Positions 1-8,523 of a stretch of 64,000 nucleotides of DNA are shown here, piece after piece. A program made the translations under genes and the position numbers. Positions within the stretch are counted from its first letter, which is position 1, and each line of letters begins with the position of its first letter. Source of the DNA: CAZFQG01 sp964520785 (GTDB lineage: Bacteria; Planctomycetota; Planctomycetia; Pirellulales; Thermoguttaceae); contig CAZFQG010000004.1 in assembly GCA_964520785.1 (NCBI GenBank), positions 1 through 64,000 on the forward strand. The letters are read 5' to 3'. Below the pieces are notes generated by a model. It was given only the letters and a program-made list of their open reading frames with translations. It had not been told where the DNA came from and did no database searches.

Positions 1-29
1 TTTGTTTTTTTGGCACTTTGGGAGACCTC

Positions 30-1673
30 ATGAGAAAGTACCGCGTTTGTTTTTTGTGTTTCGGCCTGGCGATGTGCGTCGCCGGGTTCGCTTCCGCCCA
101 GATCCTCGAAGAGAAAGCGGGGGCCGATTTCAATTATTTCTACACCGGGGCCGACCTGGTCGGTCATGCCGACTGGGCCGCGAGTGGAACCCCGGGCCTG
201 GCTCAGGTCGAGGGAACGCAATTGCGCTATTCGCCGAATCCCTCCGGTTGGGACAGCTTTCAGTGGAATAACGTTCCTTCCCTTTCGCACGAGACCGGCT
301 GGACGATGGAGTTCACGTTTCAAATCACTCAGGAAGGCACCGACGCCTCCTTTCCGTTTGGCGCGATCGTCTCCGATGGCACGGCGGGGGAATACAACAT
401 TCTGTATTTCGACGCCGGCGCAGTCGAATATCGGGATACCCCGCGTGGAACCCAGGTCTACCGTCGCGATTATACGGACGCGATGCACACGGTCCGTTTC
501 GCGGAACCGGCCGGCGGTGGGACGGGAAACACGTCCCTTTGGATCGACGACGTCCTGATGGCGAATAACCTCACGGGGTTCAACTATACGCTGGCGCGGT
601 GTTACCTTGGGAAGGCCACCGCCGCGCAGGTCGACGGGGAAATCCTCATCGACGGCATCGCGATCGACACCACCGGCGCCTATTCGCCCGTCGGCCAGAT
701 TATTCCGACTCCGCCGTCCGCCGAGGACCTGACGGAAGCGGCTTCCGACACGTTCGCCTACAAGTATGAGATGGACCTGGACCCGACGAATCCGGCGGAA
801 ATCGATCTGGATTCGAACGGAATGGCGGATTTCGAGTGGGTGATCGCGGGCAACGCGACTTACGAATTCACTCCCCAGAATACTTGGGTCGTCAACTCGC
901 CCGACCAAGGAGACCAGTGCTACATGGACGGCGGAATCGGAAGCGAAACGACTCTCTGGCGCGCGGGAGAGTTCACCGGCGAGAACGGGTATACGATCGA
1001 GGTCCGGATGAAAGTGCTCAGCCAGTCGGAGGATGCCACGCAGGTGTTTTCCATCGCCTCGGCCCCGCAGGACTCCAACGAGATCGGCGCGATCATCGTC
1101 AATCAGAGCGAGACCCAAGGATACGGCGCCGGTGCTCTCGACGATTCCGATAACTCGGACGACTTTCACGTCTTCCGCCTGGTGCGCGACAAGATGGCCG
1201 TTCCGGGTTTTCCCTCCAGATCGGCTTATTGGATCTGGCGGGACGGTGTTTTGGTCACGGAAGAGGCGTTTAGCAACAACCACGCGATCGTCCGCGATGC
1301 GCTTTACTTCGGCGACATGAGCGGTAGCGCCGGCGGTTCCTTTGAAGTCGACTACGTCCGCTTCACGGAAGGGATGTACGCCCCGGTCGGCTGGACGTAT
1401 CCGCCGGCGGACGATCTTCCCGGCGACCTCAACGGCGACGGGATGGTTGGCAGCGCCGACTTGGACATCGTCCGCGCGAATTGGGGAGCCACGGTTACGG
1501 CCGGCGACCTGACGATGGGCGATCCCTCCGGCGACGGCGTCGTCGGCAGCGCCGATTTGGACATCGTCCGCGCCAACTGGGGCGCGACCGCCGCGGCGGC
1601 CGTGCCGGAGCCTGGCGCGTTGGTATTGGTACTTTGTGGCGTCTTCGCCGGTTTGGCGATGCGCCGGCGGTAA
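30..1673 (+). CDS. Exported two-LamG-like-domain protein with dockerin-like repeats and PEP-CTERM tail
   Basis: Secreted surface protein of unknown ligand. A signal peptide (about residues 1-23, ending FASA) is followed by two concanavalin/LamG-like halves, each closing with Y(S/A)PVG near residues 225 and 455. Next come two dockerin-like calcium-loop motifs (DLNGDGMVGSADLDIVRANW and a near repeat) and a PEP-CTERM sorting tail (VPEPGAL, hydrophobic stretch, RRR). A TTG lies 12 bases upstream, but the ATG at 30 is preferred because GGGAG sits at 20-24, 5 bases before it. The gene is the first of a tandem pair; the downstream copy shares architecture and an exactly identical tail. PEP-CTERM proteins are normally processed by an exosortase and envelope-anchored; no exosortase is present here. 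The domain calls are by eye, and the role (binding or adhesion) is inferred. Confidence 0.8.
   Translation: MRKYRVCFLCFGLAMCVAGFASAQILEEKAGADFNYFYTGADLVGHADWAASGTPGLAQVEGTQLRYSPNPSGWDSFQWNNVPSLSHETGWTMEFTFQITQEGTDASFPFGAIVSDGTAGEYNILYFDAGAVEYRDTPRGTQVYRRDYTDAMHTVRFAEPAGGGTGNTSLWIDDVLMANNLTGFNYTLARCYLGKATAAQVDGEILIDGIAIDTTGAYSPVGQIIPTPPSAEDLTEAASDTFAYKYEMDLDPTNPAEIDLDSNGMADFEWVIAGNATYEFTPQNTWVVNSPDQGDQCYMDGGIGSETTLWRAGEFTGENGYTIEVRMKVLSQSEDATQVFSIASAPQDSNEIGAIIVNQSETQGYGAGALDDSDNSDDFHVFRLVRDKMAVPGFPSRSAYWIWRDGVLVTEEAFSNNHAIVRDALYFGDMSGSAGGSFEVDYVRFTEGMYAPVGWTYPPADDLPGDLNGDGMVGSADLDIVRANWGATVTAGDLTMGDPSGDGVVGSADLDIVRANWGATAAAAVPEPGALVLVLCGVFAGLAMRRR
1383..1612 (+). repeat. 230-bp exact direct repeat, copy A (dockerin/PEP-CTERM tail)
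   Basis: Base-for-base identical to 3233-3462 (offset 1,850). It covers the end of the second LamG-like half, both dockerin-like motifs and the first residues of the PEP-CTERM signal. A shorter exact block of 44 bases (627-670 against 2477-2520) also occurs, while the rest of the two genes is clearly diverged. Confidence 0.95.
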
Positions 1674-1784
1674 ACACCCGCGTTGGGTACGGTCTCCTCG
1701 GTGGCCGTGCGGAACGCGAGCCGCGGAAGCAGTTGTCCCCCTCCCGTTGGTGTGCGGGGGGGCGGACCTTTGGAAACAGGACGA

Positions 1785-1838
1785 GGGTGCCGGTCGAAAC
1801 CGACCGGCGCCCGAGTCCCCAGTTCGAGCGAAAGCTCG
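1785..1838 (+). other. Two stem-loops between the paralogues
   Basis: The first hairpin has a 12-bp stem (GGGTGCCGGTCG pairing with CGACCGGCGCCC, one G-U pair) around an AAAC loop. The second is CGAGC-GAAA-GCTCG at 1825-1838, with a GNRA-type tetraloop. A T-rich stretch follows at 1851-1872, just before the next gene's ribosome binding site. They could terminate the upstream gene or structure the leader of the downstream one; sequence alone does not decide. Confidence 0.4.
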
Positions 1839-1885
1839 CGTAGCGTTACGTTTTTGTTCCGTTTTATTTTTTGGAGGTTACTGAC

Positions 1886-3523
1886 ATGAGTTCGTACCGC
1901 AACTGTTTGTTCTGTCTGACGGCGATGTGCATCGCCGGGGTCGCTTCGGCCCAGATTCTCGACGAGAAGGCCGGGGCCGATTTCAACTACTTCTACACTG
2001 GGGCGGACCTCACCAGCCACGCTGATTGGACCGCGAACGGCACCTTCGGCACGGTAGCCGTGGAAGGCACGCAACTGCGTTTCACGGCAAGCGCGACGGC
2101 CGGCGGGTACTATTCCTGGGCTAACGCCCTCTCACACGAAGCCGGGTGGACCATGGAATTCACGTTCCAGATCACGCAGCCTTCCACGGCCGGTTCCCAC
2201 CCCTTCGCCGTAATCGCGTGTGACGGGACGGCCGGTCAATACAACGTCTTCCTGATGGGAGACGTCGGCGTGCAAGTTCGCGACACGCCCTTGGGGACCC
2301 AAAACTATCTTAAGGACTTCACCGACGCCGTGCATACCGTCCGGTACGCGGAGCCGGCCGAAGGAGGGTCCGGCGACTCGGCCCTATGGGTTGACGGCAT
2401 TCTCTATGCCGACAACCTCACCGGTTATGGCCAGTACGATCTTGTACGTGTTTTTCTGGGAGAGATTTCCGGGACCCAGGTCGACGGGGAAATCCTCATC
2501 GACGGCATCGCGATCGACACGACCGGCGCTTGGGCTCCGATCGGACAGGTCATCCCGGTGCCCCCCTCGGTCGAGGATCTGTCCGAGGCGGCGTCCGACA
2601 CATTCACGTACAAGTACGAAATGGACGTCGATCCGTCGAATTCGGCGGAGATCGATCTCGACGGAAACGGGCTGCCGGACTTTTACCTCGTTTATGAAGG
2701 CAACGCGACGCACGAATTCACCGAGGACGGAACCTGGCTGGTCAACTCCCCGGATCAAGGCGATCAGTGCTTCATGGACGGCGGGATCTATTTCGATACC
2801 ACGGTATGGAGTGCCGCCGATTTCGCGGCCGCCGACGGATTCACCTATGAGGTCCGCGCGAAGGTCCTCAGCCAGACGGAGGGGGCGACGCAAGTGTTCG
2901 CCATCGTCGGCAGTCCGGAGGATGCCAACGAGTACGGCGCGATTATTCTTACCGAGGAGGGAACGAGTGCATCGGGTGCCGGACTACTCGACGACTCGGA
3001 CAACACGGACGATTTCCACGTCTACCGCCTCGTCCGCGGAGAGATGGAGGTTGACGAAGGCTATACCAAGTCCGCCTACTGGGTATGGCGGGACGGGGTC
3101 CTGCTCACCGAAGAGGCCTTTAGCAATGAGTGGGGAATCGTCCGCGACGCGCTCTACTTCGGCGACATGAGCGGTAGCCCCGGCGGTTCCTTTGAAGTCG
3201 ACTACGTCCGCTTCACCCAGGGGATGTACGCGCCGGTCGGCTGGACGTATCCGCCGGCGGACGATCTTCCCGGCGACCTCAACGGCGACGGGATGGTTGG
3301 CAGCGCCGACTTGGACATCGTCCGCGCGAATTGGGGAGCCACGGTTACGGCCGGCGACCTGACGATGGGCGATCCCTCCGGCGACGGCGTCGTCGGCAGC
3401 GCCGATTTGGACATCGTCCGCGCCAACTGGGGCGCGACCGCCGCGGCGGCCGTGCCGGAGCCGGGCGCGTTGACGCTGGCGTTGTTCGGCCTTTTGGCGG
3501 TGCTGGCGACACGCCGCCGCTAG
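1886..3523 (+). CDS. Paralogue of the upstream LamG-like/dockerin/PEP-CTERM protein
   Basis: Same layout as its upstream neighbour: signal peptide (MSSYRNCLFCLTAMCIAG, cleavage after ASA), two LamG-like halves each ending in (A)PVG, two dockerin-like motifs, then VPEPGALTLALFG and an RRR end. The ATG at 1886 is chosen over a TTG at 1871 because GGAGG lies at 1873-1877, 8 bases upstream. The body is clearly diverged from the first copy at the DNA level, while the last ~230 bases before the sorting tail are identical. This points to tandem duplication followed by homogenisation of the tail. The product is presumably envelope-anchored after exosortase processing; no binding target can be named. 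Confidence 0.8.
   Translation: MSSYRNCLFCLTAMCIAGVASAQILDEKAGADFNYFYTGADLTSHADWTANGTFGTVAVEGTQLRFTASATAGGYYSWANALSHEAGWTMEFTFQITQPSTAGSHPFAVIACDGTAGQYNVFLMGDVGVQVRDTPLGTQNYLKDFTDAVHTVRYAEPAEGGSGDSALWVDGILYADNLTGYGQYDLVRVFLGEISGTQVDGEILIDGIAIDTTGAWAPIGQVIPVPPSVEDLSEAASDTFTYKYEMDVDPSNSAEIDLDGNGLPDFYLVYEGNATHEFTEDGTWLVNSPDQGDQCFMDGGIYFDTTVWSAADFAAADGFTYEVRAKVLSQTEGATQVFAIVGSPEDANEYGAIILTEEGTSASGAGLLDDSDNTDDFHVYRLVRGEMEVDEGYTKSAYWVWRDGVLLTEEAFSNEWGIVRDALYFGDMSGSPGGSFEVDYVRFTQGMYAPVGWTYPPADDLPGDLNGDGMVGSADLDIVRANWGATVTAGDLTMGDPSGDGVVGSADLDIVRANWGATAAAAVPEPGALTLALFGLLAVLATRRR
3233..3462 (+). repeat. 230-bp exact direct repeat, copy B
   Basis: Second copy of the repeat at 1383-1612. It ends in the PEP motif: copy A reads CCT where this copy reads CCG, and the two tails diverge from there. 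Confidence 0.95.
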
Positions 3524-3592
3524 AGCGCCGGGATACAGGAGTCAACCTCGATGCAATCGAGACGACCCCGCGTGAGTTAAGGTGAGTTTTCG

Positions 3593-3636
3593 GGGCGGGC
3601 GGATATTCCGGCCTGGAATACCACCCGCCCTGTTTT
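3593..3636 (+). terminator. Likely intrinsic terminator after the tandem pair
   Basis: GGGCGGG pairs with CCCGCCC, and after a short interruption TATTCC pairs with GGAATA around a GGCCT loop. The sequence then runs into TGTTTT. It lies 70 bases after the second paralogue's stop and before the DUF1559 gene. Confidence 0.6.
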
Positions 3637-3663
3637 CGGCACGGAAAAACGTTGTGCTTGATG

Positions 3664-3693
3664 TTGGACGATTTTTCCGCGTCGGGTTAGTAT
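3664..3693 (+). promoter_or_regulatory. Possible promoter for the DUF1559 gene
   Basis: TTGGAC and TAGTAT are separated by 18 bases, directly after the terminator and about 95 bases before the next start codon. The -10 match is only fair; TATAAA at 3691 is an alternative. Confidence 0.35.
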
Positions 3694-3787
3694 AAACAGT
3701 GTGGCCAGCGAAGTGCCGTGAAACGGCGGTACTTTGGTGGGGCACGCCCCGATTAGTATTCCAATCCTGATTGAGTGAGGAACGCTC

Positions 3788-4735
3788 ATGAAACGTCACG
3801 GTTTTACGCTCGTGGAGTTACTCGTCGTCATCGCGATCATCGGCATTTTGATCGCATTACTACTTCCGGCCGTTCAGGCCGCGCGGGAGGCGGCACGGCG
3901 GATACAGTGCGTCAACAACGAGAAGCAGCTCGGTTTGGGACTGCACAACTATCACGCCTCTCAAGGCGCGTTCCCGCCGGGAACGTATTCTCGCGATAGG
4001 CAAAACAACGTCTATTGGGGGTACGCGTGGAGCGCGCTGATCTTGCCGTACCTGGAACAGGGGGTGGTCGACGAGCAAATCGATTACGGAAAGATGTACT
4101 ACGACGGCTGCCAGACGAACACCGGAAACTGGGCGGTCGGGCGGATTCCGATTGCCGCGTTCGTCTGTCCCAGCGACCCCAACGGCGGCGGGTGGTGCGA
4201 GGTCGGCTGCGGCGGGACCGTCGACGACATGCGGGTTTGTTCGTATGCCGGCGTGGCCGACAGCCGCGTCTGTCGCGAACCCAGCACGGAGGTCCGCCAG
4301 GACTGCAACGGGATGCTCTTCGGCCAGAAACAAATGCGAGTTCGCGATTGCACGGACGGGACGAGTCATACGCTGTTCGTCGGCGAGATTACCGGGGCCA
4401 AGGGCGTGTCCGGCGGACAACCCTGTTTCCTGCAGATGTTCATTATGACGCAGTCGGTTCAGACGACGAGTCTGGGAATCAACGGCCCGGGGAGCATTCC
4501 CGGGGGTCGCGACGACACGCGAAATCCGCTCGACGGAGCCGGAGGGAACCGCCACAAGCAATTGTTCGACGAGATCGGCTTTTCGAGTTTTCACCCCGGC
4601 GGGTGCAATTTCCTGTTGGTGGATGGGAGCGTCACCTTCCTGAGCCAGGACATCGAGACCGGTCCCAACAGCCTGCTGGAGCGCCTCACGACCCGGGCCG
4701 GCGGAGAGCCGGTAAGCAATTCCGATATTGAGTAG
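3788..4735 (+). CDS. DUF1559 domain protein (pseudopilin-like)
   Basis: Member of the large planctomycete DUF1559 family (SBP_bac_10 / H-X9-DG type). The N-terminus is a prepilin-type cleavage and methylation motif (KRHGFTLVELLVVIAIIGIL), followed by LLLPAVQAAREAARR, which continues the pilin-like helix. Near the C-terminus is the family hallmark, H-P-G-G ... VDGSV (about residues 275-288). Length 315 aa, typical of the family. GTGAGG lies 7 bases before the ATG. Such proteins are presumed to be processed by a prepilin peptidase and to form or decorate type II secretion-like pseudopili; the exact role is unknown. It is followed by a repeat cluster interrupted by an insertion sequence. Confidence 0.9.
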   Translation: MKRHGFTLVELLVVIAIIGILIALLLPAVQAAREAARRIQCVNNEKQLGLGLHNYHASQGAFPPGTYSRDRQNNVYWGYAWSALILPYLEQGVVDEQIDYGKMYYDGCQTNTGNWAVGRIPIAAFVCPSDPNGGGWCEVGCGGTVDDMRVCSYAGVADSRVCREPSTEVRQDCNGMLFGQKQMRVRDCTDGTSHTLFVGEITGAKGVSGGQPCFLQMFIMTQSVQTTSLGINGPGSIPGGRDDTRNPLDGAGGNRHKQLFDEIGFSSFHPGGCNFLLVDGSVTFLSQDIETGPNSLLERLTTRAGGEPVSNSDIE

Positions 4736-4763
4736 GTTTGACGGAGCAAGTTAAGAAAAAAGA

Positions 4764-4796
4764 GCCTCCGAAGGAGGCGGCAAGAATGTAGCCTAG
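4764..4796. repeat. Left remnant of a palindromic (REP-like) repeat cluster
   Basis: GCCTCC-gaa-GGAGGC forms a hairpin at 4764-4778, and the first arm (CCTAG) of a second palindrome stands at 4792-4796. The insertion sequence enters here; the rest of the palindrome resumes at 6257. Confidence 0.6.
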
Positions 4797-6256
4797 TATG
4801 ACAGCGCTATTTAAGCTCAAGACCTCCATGTTCTAACACCGATAACGGTGTACGACACATGGAGGTGTACTATGACGACTGATCAAATCAGGGCGTTGGA
4901 GCCCAATGCGCGGCGTCGACTGGAAGCGTTTCGGGACTGCTTCGCGAAGGCGCCGGTGTTTAATCATTTCCTTATGTATTCTTTGGGATTGTTGGCGGAT
5001 TTTGATCGAAAGAGTATCGAACCGATTGCTCTCTGGATTGGAACGGCGGTGCGAACGCTTCAATTGTTTCTGTCCCAATTCGCCTGGAACCACGAGCGAA
5101 TTGAGTCGCGGCTGCGCCGTATGGTCATCGACGAATTCGGCTCCGAGGGGGCGATCGGCGTCATTGACGGCTCGGGACACGCCAAGCAGGGAGATAAAAC
5201 CCCAGGCGTGCAGCGCCAATGGTGCGGGGAATCCGGAAAGATCGATAACTGCGTGGTGGGTCAGCATCTGATCTATACGAACAACGACCCAAAGAATCCA
5301 TTTACGGCGTGCATCGCGTCGGATCTTTATCTGCCGAAATGCTGGATCAATGATCCGGTACGACGCGCCGAAGCCCATATTCCCGAGGAAGCGGTATTTC
5401 GAAAGGGATGGGAAATCACCGCCGATCAGGTCGACGCGTGCCTTGCCGACGGAGTCCGGTTCTCCTGGATTACGTGCGACGAGGAATACACCTCGGTCCC
5501 CGAGTTCGTCTTTCGCATGGATCGCGCGGGACAGCGGGTCGTAGGAGAAATCCGTGCCAACTGCTATTGTTGGACCAAACGACCCGCTTGTCGGTCCGTT
5601 CAAGGACCGCATGCCTCGAAACACGTCGAGAATATTTGTCGCTTCAGCCCGGTGTTTTCGAAACAGCAATTCCGTCGAATCCACATCAAAGATACCACGC
5701 GAGGCAAGTGCGTATGGGACATCAAGACCGCTCGCGTTCACCTTCCAGTCAAGAATAGTGGAAAACACTCGTCCCCCACGGATCGCCAGTACTGGCTGAT
5801 TTTCGCCAAGAATCCGGAAACGGACGAAATCAAATACTTCATCAGCAACGCTTCGGAGAACACGTCGATCGAGGAGATGCTTCGAGCCGCCTTTGCCCGA
5901 TGGCACGTGGAGAAATGGTTCGAACGGGCGAAACAGCAGTGCGGGTTCGGCTCTTTCGAGGTTCGAACCTATCAGAGCCTGATCCGGCACTGGCTTTGTT
6001 CGCGAATCGCCATGTACTTGTTGGCCGCGGAGACGACCTACCTTCGGGAAAAAAAATCCACAAATCACCTTCGAGCAAGTAAGCCGAGCGCTCGCGCGGA
6101 CTCTCCAGCGGTCGCTTGAACACGATCCCGATTTTGTACGCTTACTGGCAACCATCAATCAATACTACCAATACCGAAACGAACTATCCTATGCAAGCCG
6201 ACGCCGACGCGCACAAATCCGCGCCCACTGGCCAAAAGATATATAGCGCTGTCATA
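4797..6256 (+). mobile_element. Complete IS701-family insertion sequence (1,460 bp)
   Basis: Both ends carry perfect 14-bp terminal inverted repeats, TATGACAGCGCTAT (4797-4810) and its complement (6243-6256). Each end is flanked by the 4-bp direct repeat CTAG (4793-4796 and 6257-6260), which fits the YTAR target duplication known for IS701. The element carries one transposase gene. The exact target duplication and matching inverted repeats indicate a fairly recent insertion. It has split a palindrome of a repeat cluster lying between the DUF1559 and sialidase genes. Confidence 0.92.
4872..6246 (+). CDS. IS701-family transposase, reading frame broken near the C-terminus
   Basis: DDE-type transposase (DDE_5 superfamily). 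The first catalytic Asp is in GVIDGSGHAKQG, followed by the family motif W-C-G-E-S-G-K-I-D-N-C-V-V-G. A second Asp lies in WITCDEEY, and the terminal Glu is probably in ARWHVEKWFERAKQQCGF. The ATG at 4872 has GGAGG 6 bases upstream; a GTG at 4848 has none. Frame 0 stops at 6119, after an A8 run at 6049-6056. With one A fewer, the frame reads on as REKNPQITFEQVSRAL and ends in YYQYRNELSYASRR, the expected family C-terminus, with a TAG at 6244-6246 inside the right inverted repeat. The break may be a mutation, slippage-based expression or a sequencing error. Confidence 0.85.
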
Positions 6257-6436
6257 CTAGGGCGTGAGCCCTAGGAGCCGAAAACGCGAACGAAATGCGT
6301 TGCGTTAAGCCCCAACGGGGCGACACGAAATCAACCGCGGAATTTTTCGCCCCGTTGGGGCTCCCGATTCCTTAAGACTTCCGTATTCCTAGGGCTGACG
6401 CCCTAGGCTATTGTTTGGCGCCCCGTTGGGGCTCGT
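6257..6436. repeat. Cluster of inverted palindromic repeats (BIME/REP-like)
   Basis: Five palindromes of two kinds alternate. Type 1 is CCTAGGGC-4-GCCCTAGG, at 6257-6275 (first C lost to the insertion) and again, inverted, at 6388-6407. Type 2 is GCCCC-3-GGGGC, at 6309-6321, inverted at 6349-6361 and at 6420-6432. The arrangement resembles bacterial interspersed mosaic elements. Together with the upstream remnant it fills the space between the DUF1559 gene and the sialidase gene. The last copy ends about 50 bases before the sialidase start, so it would lie in or near that gene's 5' region. Confidence 0.75.
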
Positions 6437-6481
6437 TTGATGCTGAATACTCAAACCATACGTAAACCCGACAACACCCCC

Positions 6482-7603
6482 ATGAAACACCTCCTCCCCA
6501 TCACCTGCGTCCTTGTCGTTCTTACCTCCGCCGCCGCGGCCGAACCGATGTGCGAAAGCACGGACGTCTTCCATTCCGGCGAGGACGGCTACGCCATCTA
6601 TCGCATCCCCGCGATCGAGGCCGCGCCGGACGGAACGCTCATTGCGTTCGCCGAAGCCCGCAAGCACGGTGGCGCCGACCCCGGGTTCGGCAAACAGGAT
6701 ATCGATCTCGTTTACAAAACGAGCAGCGACCAGGGCAAGACCTGGTCCAAGATGGTTATCCTTGAGGACCCCGGCGACGGCTGGTCGGCGGCGAATCCGG
6801 CGACGGTGGTCGACCGGGACACGAAGAAGGTTTGGGTACTCTATCTACGTTCGGAACCGGGCCGCAGCAGCGTTACGTCGCGGCCGAAAACGCGCGACAT
6901 GATGACGTTCACCAGATACAGCGAAGATAATGGCAAGACCTGGTCCGAACCGATCGATTTGACCGACGTCGCGCGGGACATGGACGACCCGGAGTGGAAG
7001 GCGAGCATCATCGGCCCCGGAGGCGCGATCCAGACGCGAAGCGGCCGGCTGGTCGCTCCGGTCTGGGGCTCGACCGTCTCGAAGGGCCCGCACCTGAATT
7101 GCGTCATCTACAGCGACGACCACGGCGCGACGTGGAAGCGCGGTGCTTGCGTGCCGGGCGAAATCGGCGGCGACGAGGACCAGGTCGTGGAACTGGCCGA
7201 CGGGACGCTCCTGTTGGACTGCCGGCAGAACAAGAACAATAAGGGACACCGCTGGTTCTACGAGAGCAAGGATGGCGGAGAAACCTGGTCGGTGGGTCGG
7301 CCGGGGCTGGAGGTCTCACCGGTCGCCTGCGCCATCGAGCGGTATACGCTCGAATCGAAGGGAGACGACAAGAACCGCGTCATTTGGACCGGACCGAAGG
7401 GTCCGGGCCGGAACAACCTGGTAATCCGCGTCAGTTTCGACGAGGGCAAGACCTTTCCTCGCGAGACGTTGATCGCGGCGGAGCCTGCCGCGTATTCCGA
7501 TTTGACCATTCTGGGGGACGGTACAATCGGCGTGCTCTGGGAGCGCGGCGACTACCGGCACATTACGTTCACGCGTCTGAATAAGGAGTTCGTGGAGAAA
7601 TGA
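6482..7603 (+). CDS. Exported sialidase (GH33-like exo-alpha-sialidase)
   Basis: Predicted six-bladed beta-propeller sialidase that would release terminal sialic acids. The signal peptide is MKHLLPITCVLVVLTSAAAA. The YRIP motif follows at about residue 40, and Asp-boxes (S-x-D-x-G-x-T-W) occur as SSDQGKTW, SEDNGKTW, SDDHGATW, SKDGGETW and the degenerate SFDEGKTF. AAYSDLTIL near the C-terminus holds the candidate nucleophile Tyr. The ATG at 6482 gives a clean signal peptide, but no strong ribosome binding site is seen; ATG 6440 is in frame upstream. The stop overlaps the next gene's start (ATGA), so the sialidase is translationally coupled to a DUF1559 protein and then a lipoprotein. Substrate specificity is inferred from the family only. 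Confidence 0.85.
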   Translation: MKHLLPITCVLVVLTSAAAAEPMCESTDVFHSGEDGYAIYRIPAIEAAPDGTLIAFAEARKHGGADPGFGKQDIDLVYKTSSDQGKTWSKMVILEDPGDGWSAANPATVVDRDTKKVWVLYLRSEPGRSSVTSRPKTRDMMTFTRYSEDNGKTWSEPIDLTDVARDMDDPEWKASIIGPGGAIQTRSGRLVAPVWGSTVSKGPHLNCVIYSDDHGATWKRGACVPGEIGGDEDQVVELADGTLLLDCRQNKNNKGHRWFYESKDGGETWSVGRPGLEVSPVACAIERYTLESKGDDKNRVIWTGPKGPGRNNLVIRVSFDEGKTFPRETLIAAEPAAYSDLTILGDGTIGVLWERGDYRHITFTRLNKEFVEK

Positions 7604-8523
7604 AACGCCATGCTTTTACATTGGTCGAGCTGCTGGTGGTCATCGCGATCATCGGCATCTTGATCGCGCTTCTGCTCCCGGCGGTCCAGGCCGCCAGGGA
7701 AGCCGCGCGGCGCATGCAGTGCGCCAGCAATTTCAAACAGGTGGGGGTGGCATGTCACGCTTATGTAAGCGCTCTGGGGTGTTTTCCCATGGGGGTCGCC
7801 ATGTGGGAGAAACGCGATGAAAACTGTTCGGCTGATCAGAGTTCGCCTTACAAGTATTACGCCGGTTGGGGCTGGGGGACGTTCATCCTGCCCTATATGG
7901 AGCAGGATGCGATCTACAAACAAATCGATTTCGAACACCCCGCTCATGCTCCCAGCTACGGCATGAACATGAATTTCCGCGCCGGGGGTGAGTTCGTCAA
8001 CACTTACTTGTGCCCGTCCGATCCTTTGGGGCGGACGCTCGTTTCCTGCTGCAGCGGTAAGTCTAATGGCACCAAGGAGGAGGAGGATTTGGCCCGAACC
8101 AGCATGTCCGGAGTGGCGGACAGCCGCGATTGGCGGTGCGACGTCCGCTGGCCGCGCAAGGACGGAAACGGGATCATGTTCGCTCTGTCCGACGTTAAAG
8201 TCAGCGAAGTTACCGACGGTACGAGCAGCACGCTCTTGGTCGGCGAGATTCCCGGCATCGTGAATCAGCCGCATAACGGGCAGTTCTACGTCTCGTGGAA
8301 CCTGATGAGCACGCAAAACGGGATTAACCTGCCGCTGCGGTTGCCGGACGCCACCCCTTGGAGCAGCGCCAAGTACGGTTTCGGCAGCCACCACCCGGGC
8401 GGATGCCATTTCGTCTTCGCCGACGGCAGTTCACATTTCATATCGGAAGAAATCTCACAACACGTCCTAAGCGCCATGACCACGCGCGCCGGAGGCGAAG
8501 TCATCGAAGGATGGGAACAATGA
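7600..8523 (+). CDS. DUF1559 domain protein coupled to the sialidase
   Basis: Pseudopilin-like protein of 307 aa. It has the prepilin motif KRHAFTLVELLVVIAIIGIL, the helix continuation PAVQAAREAARRMQC, and the C-terminal H-H-P-G-G ... FADGS hallmark. It starts on the ATGA that ends the sialidase, and its own stop overlaps the lipoprotein start the same way. AAGGAG lies 11 bases before the ATG, inside the sialidase gene. It is closely related to the DUF1559 gene at 9147, sharing FKQVG, YAGWGWG/YSGWGWG and TSMSGVADSRDWRCD-like blocks, so the two look like a recent duplication. Membership in the sialidase cassette suggests a role in exporting or displaying that enzyme; this is inference. Confidence 0.9.
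   Translation: MKRHAFTLVELLVVIAIIGILIALLLPAVQAAREAARRMQCASNFKQVGVACHAYVSALGCFPMGVAMWEKRDENCSADQSSPYKYYAGWGWGTFILPYMEQDAIYKQIDFEHPAHAPSYGMNMNFRAGGEFVNTYLCPSDPLGRTLVSCCSGKSNGTKEEEDLARTSMSGVADSRDWRCDVRWPRKDGNGIMFALSDVKVSEVTDGTSSTLLVGEIPGIVNQPHNGQFYVSWNLMSTQNGINLPLRLPDATPWSSAKYGFGSHHPGGCHFVFADGSSHFISEEISQHVLSAMTTRAGGEVIEGWEQ

Noticed and set aside
4764..4778. Hairpin GCCTCC/GGAGGC as a minus-strand terminator (A-rich flank on the left)
   Set aside because: No minus-strand gene reads into it, and it fits better as part of the palindromic repeat cluster.
4833..6158. 441-codon minus-strand frame opposite the transposase
   Set aside because: Antisense shadow; the plus-strand protein has the IS701 catalytic motifs.
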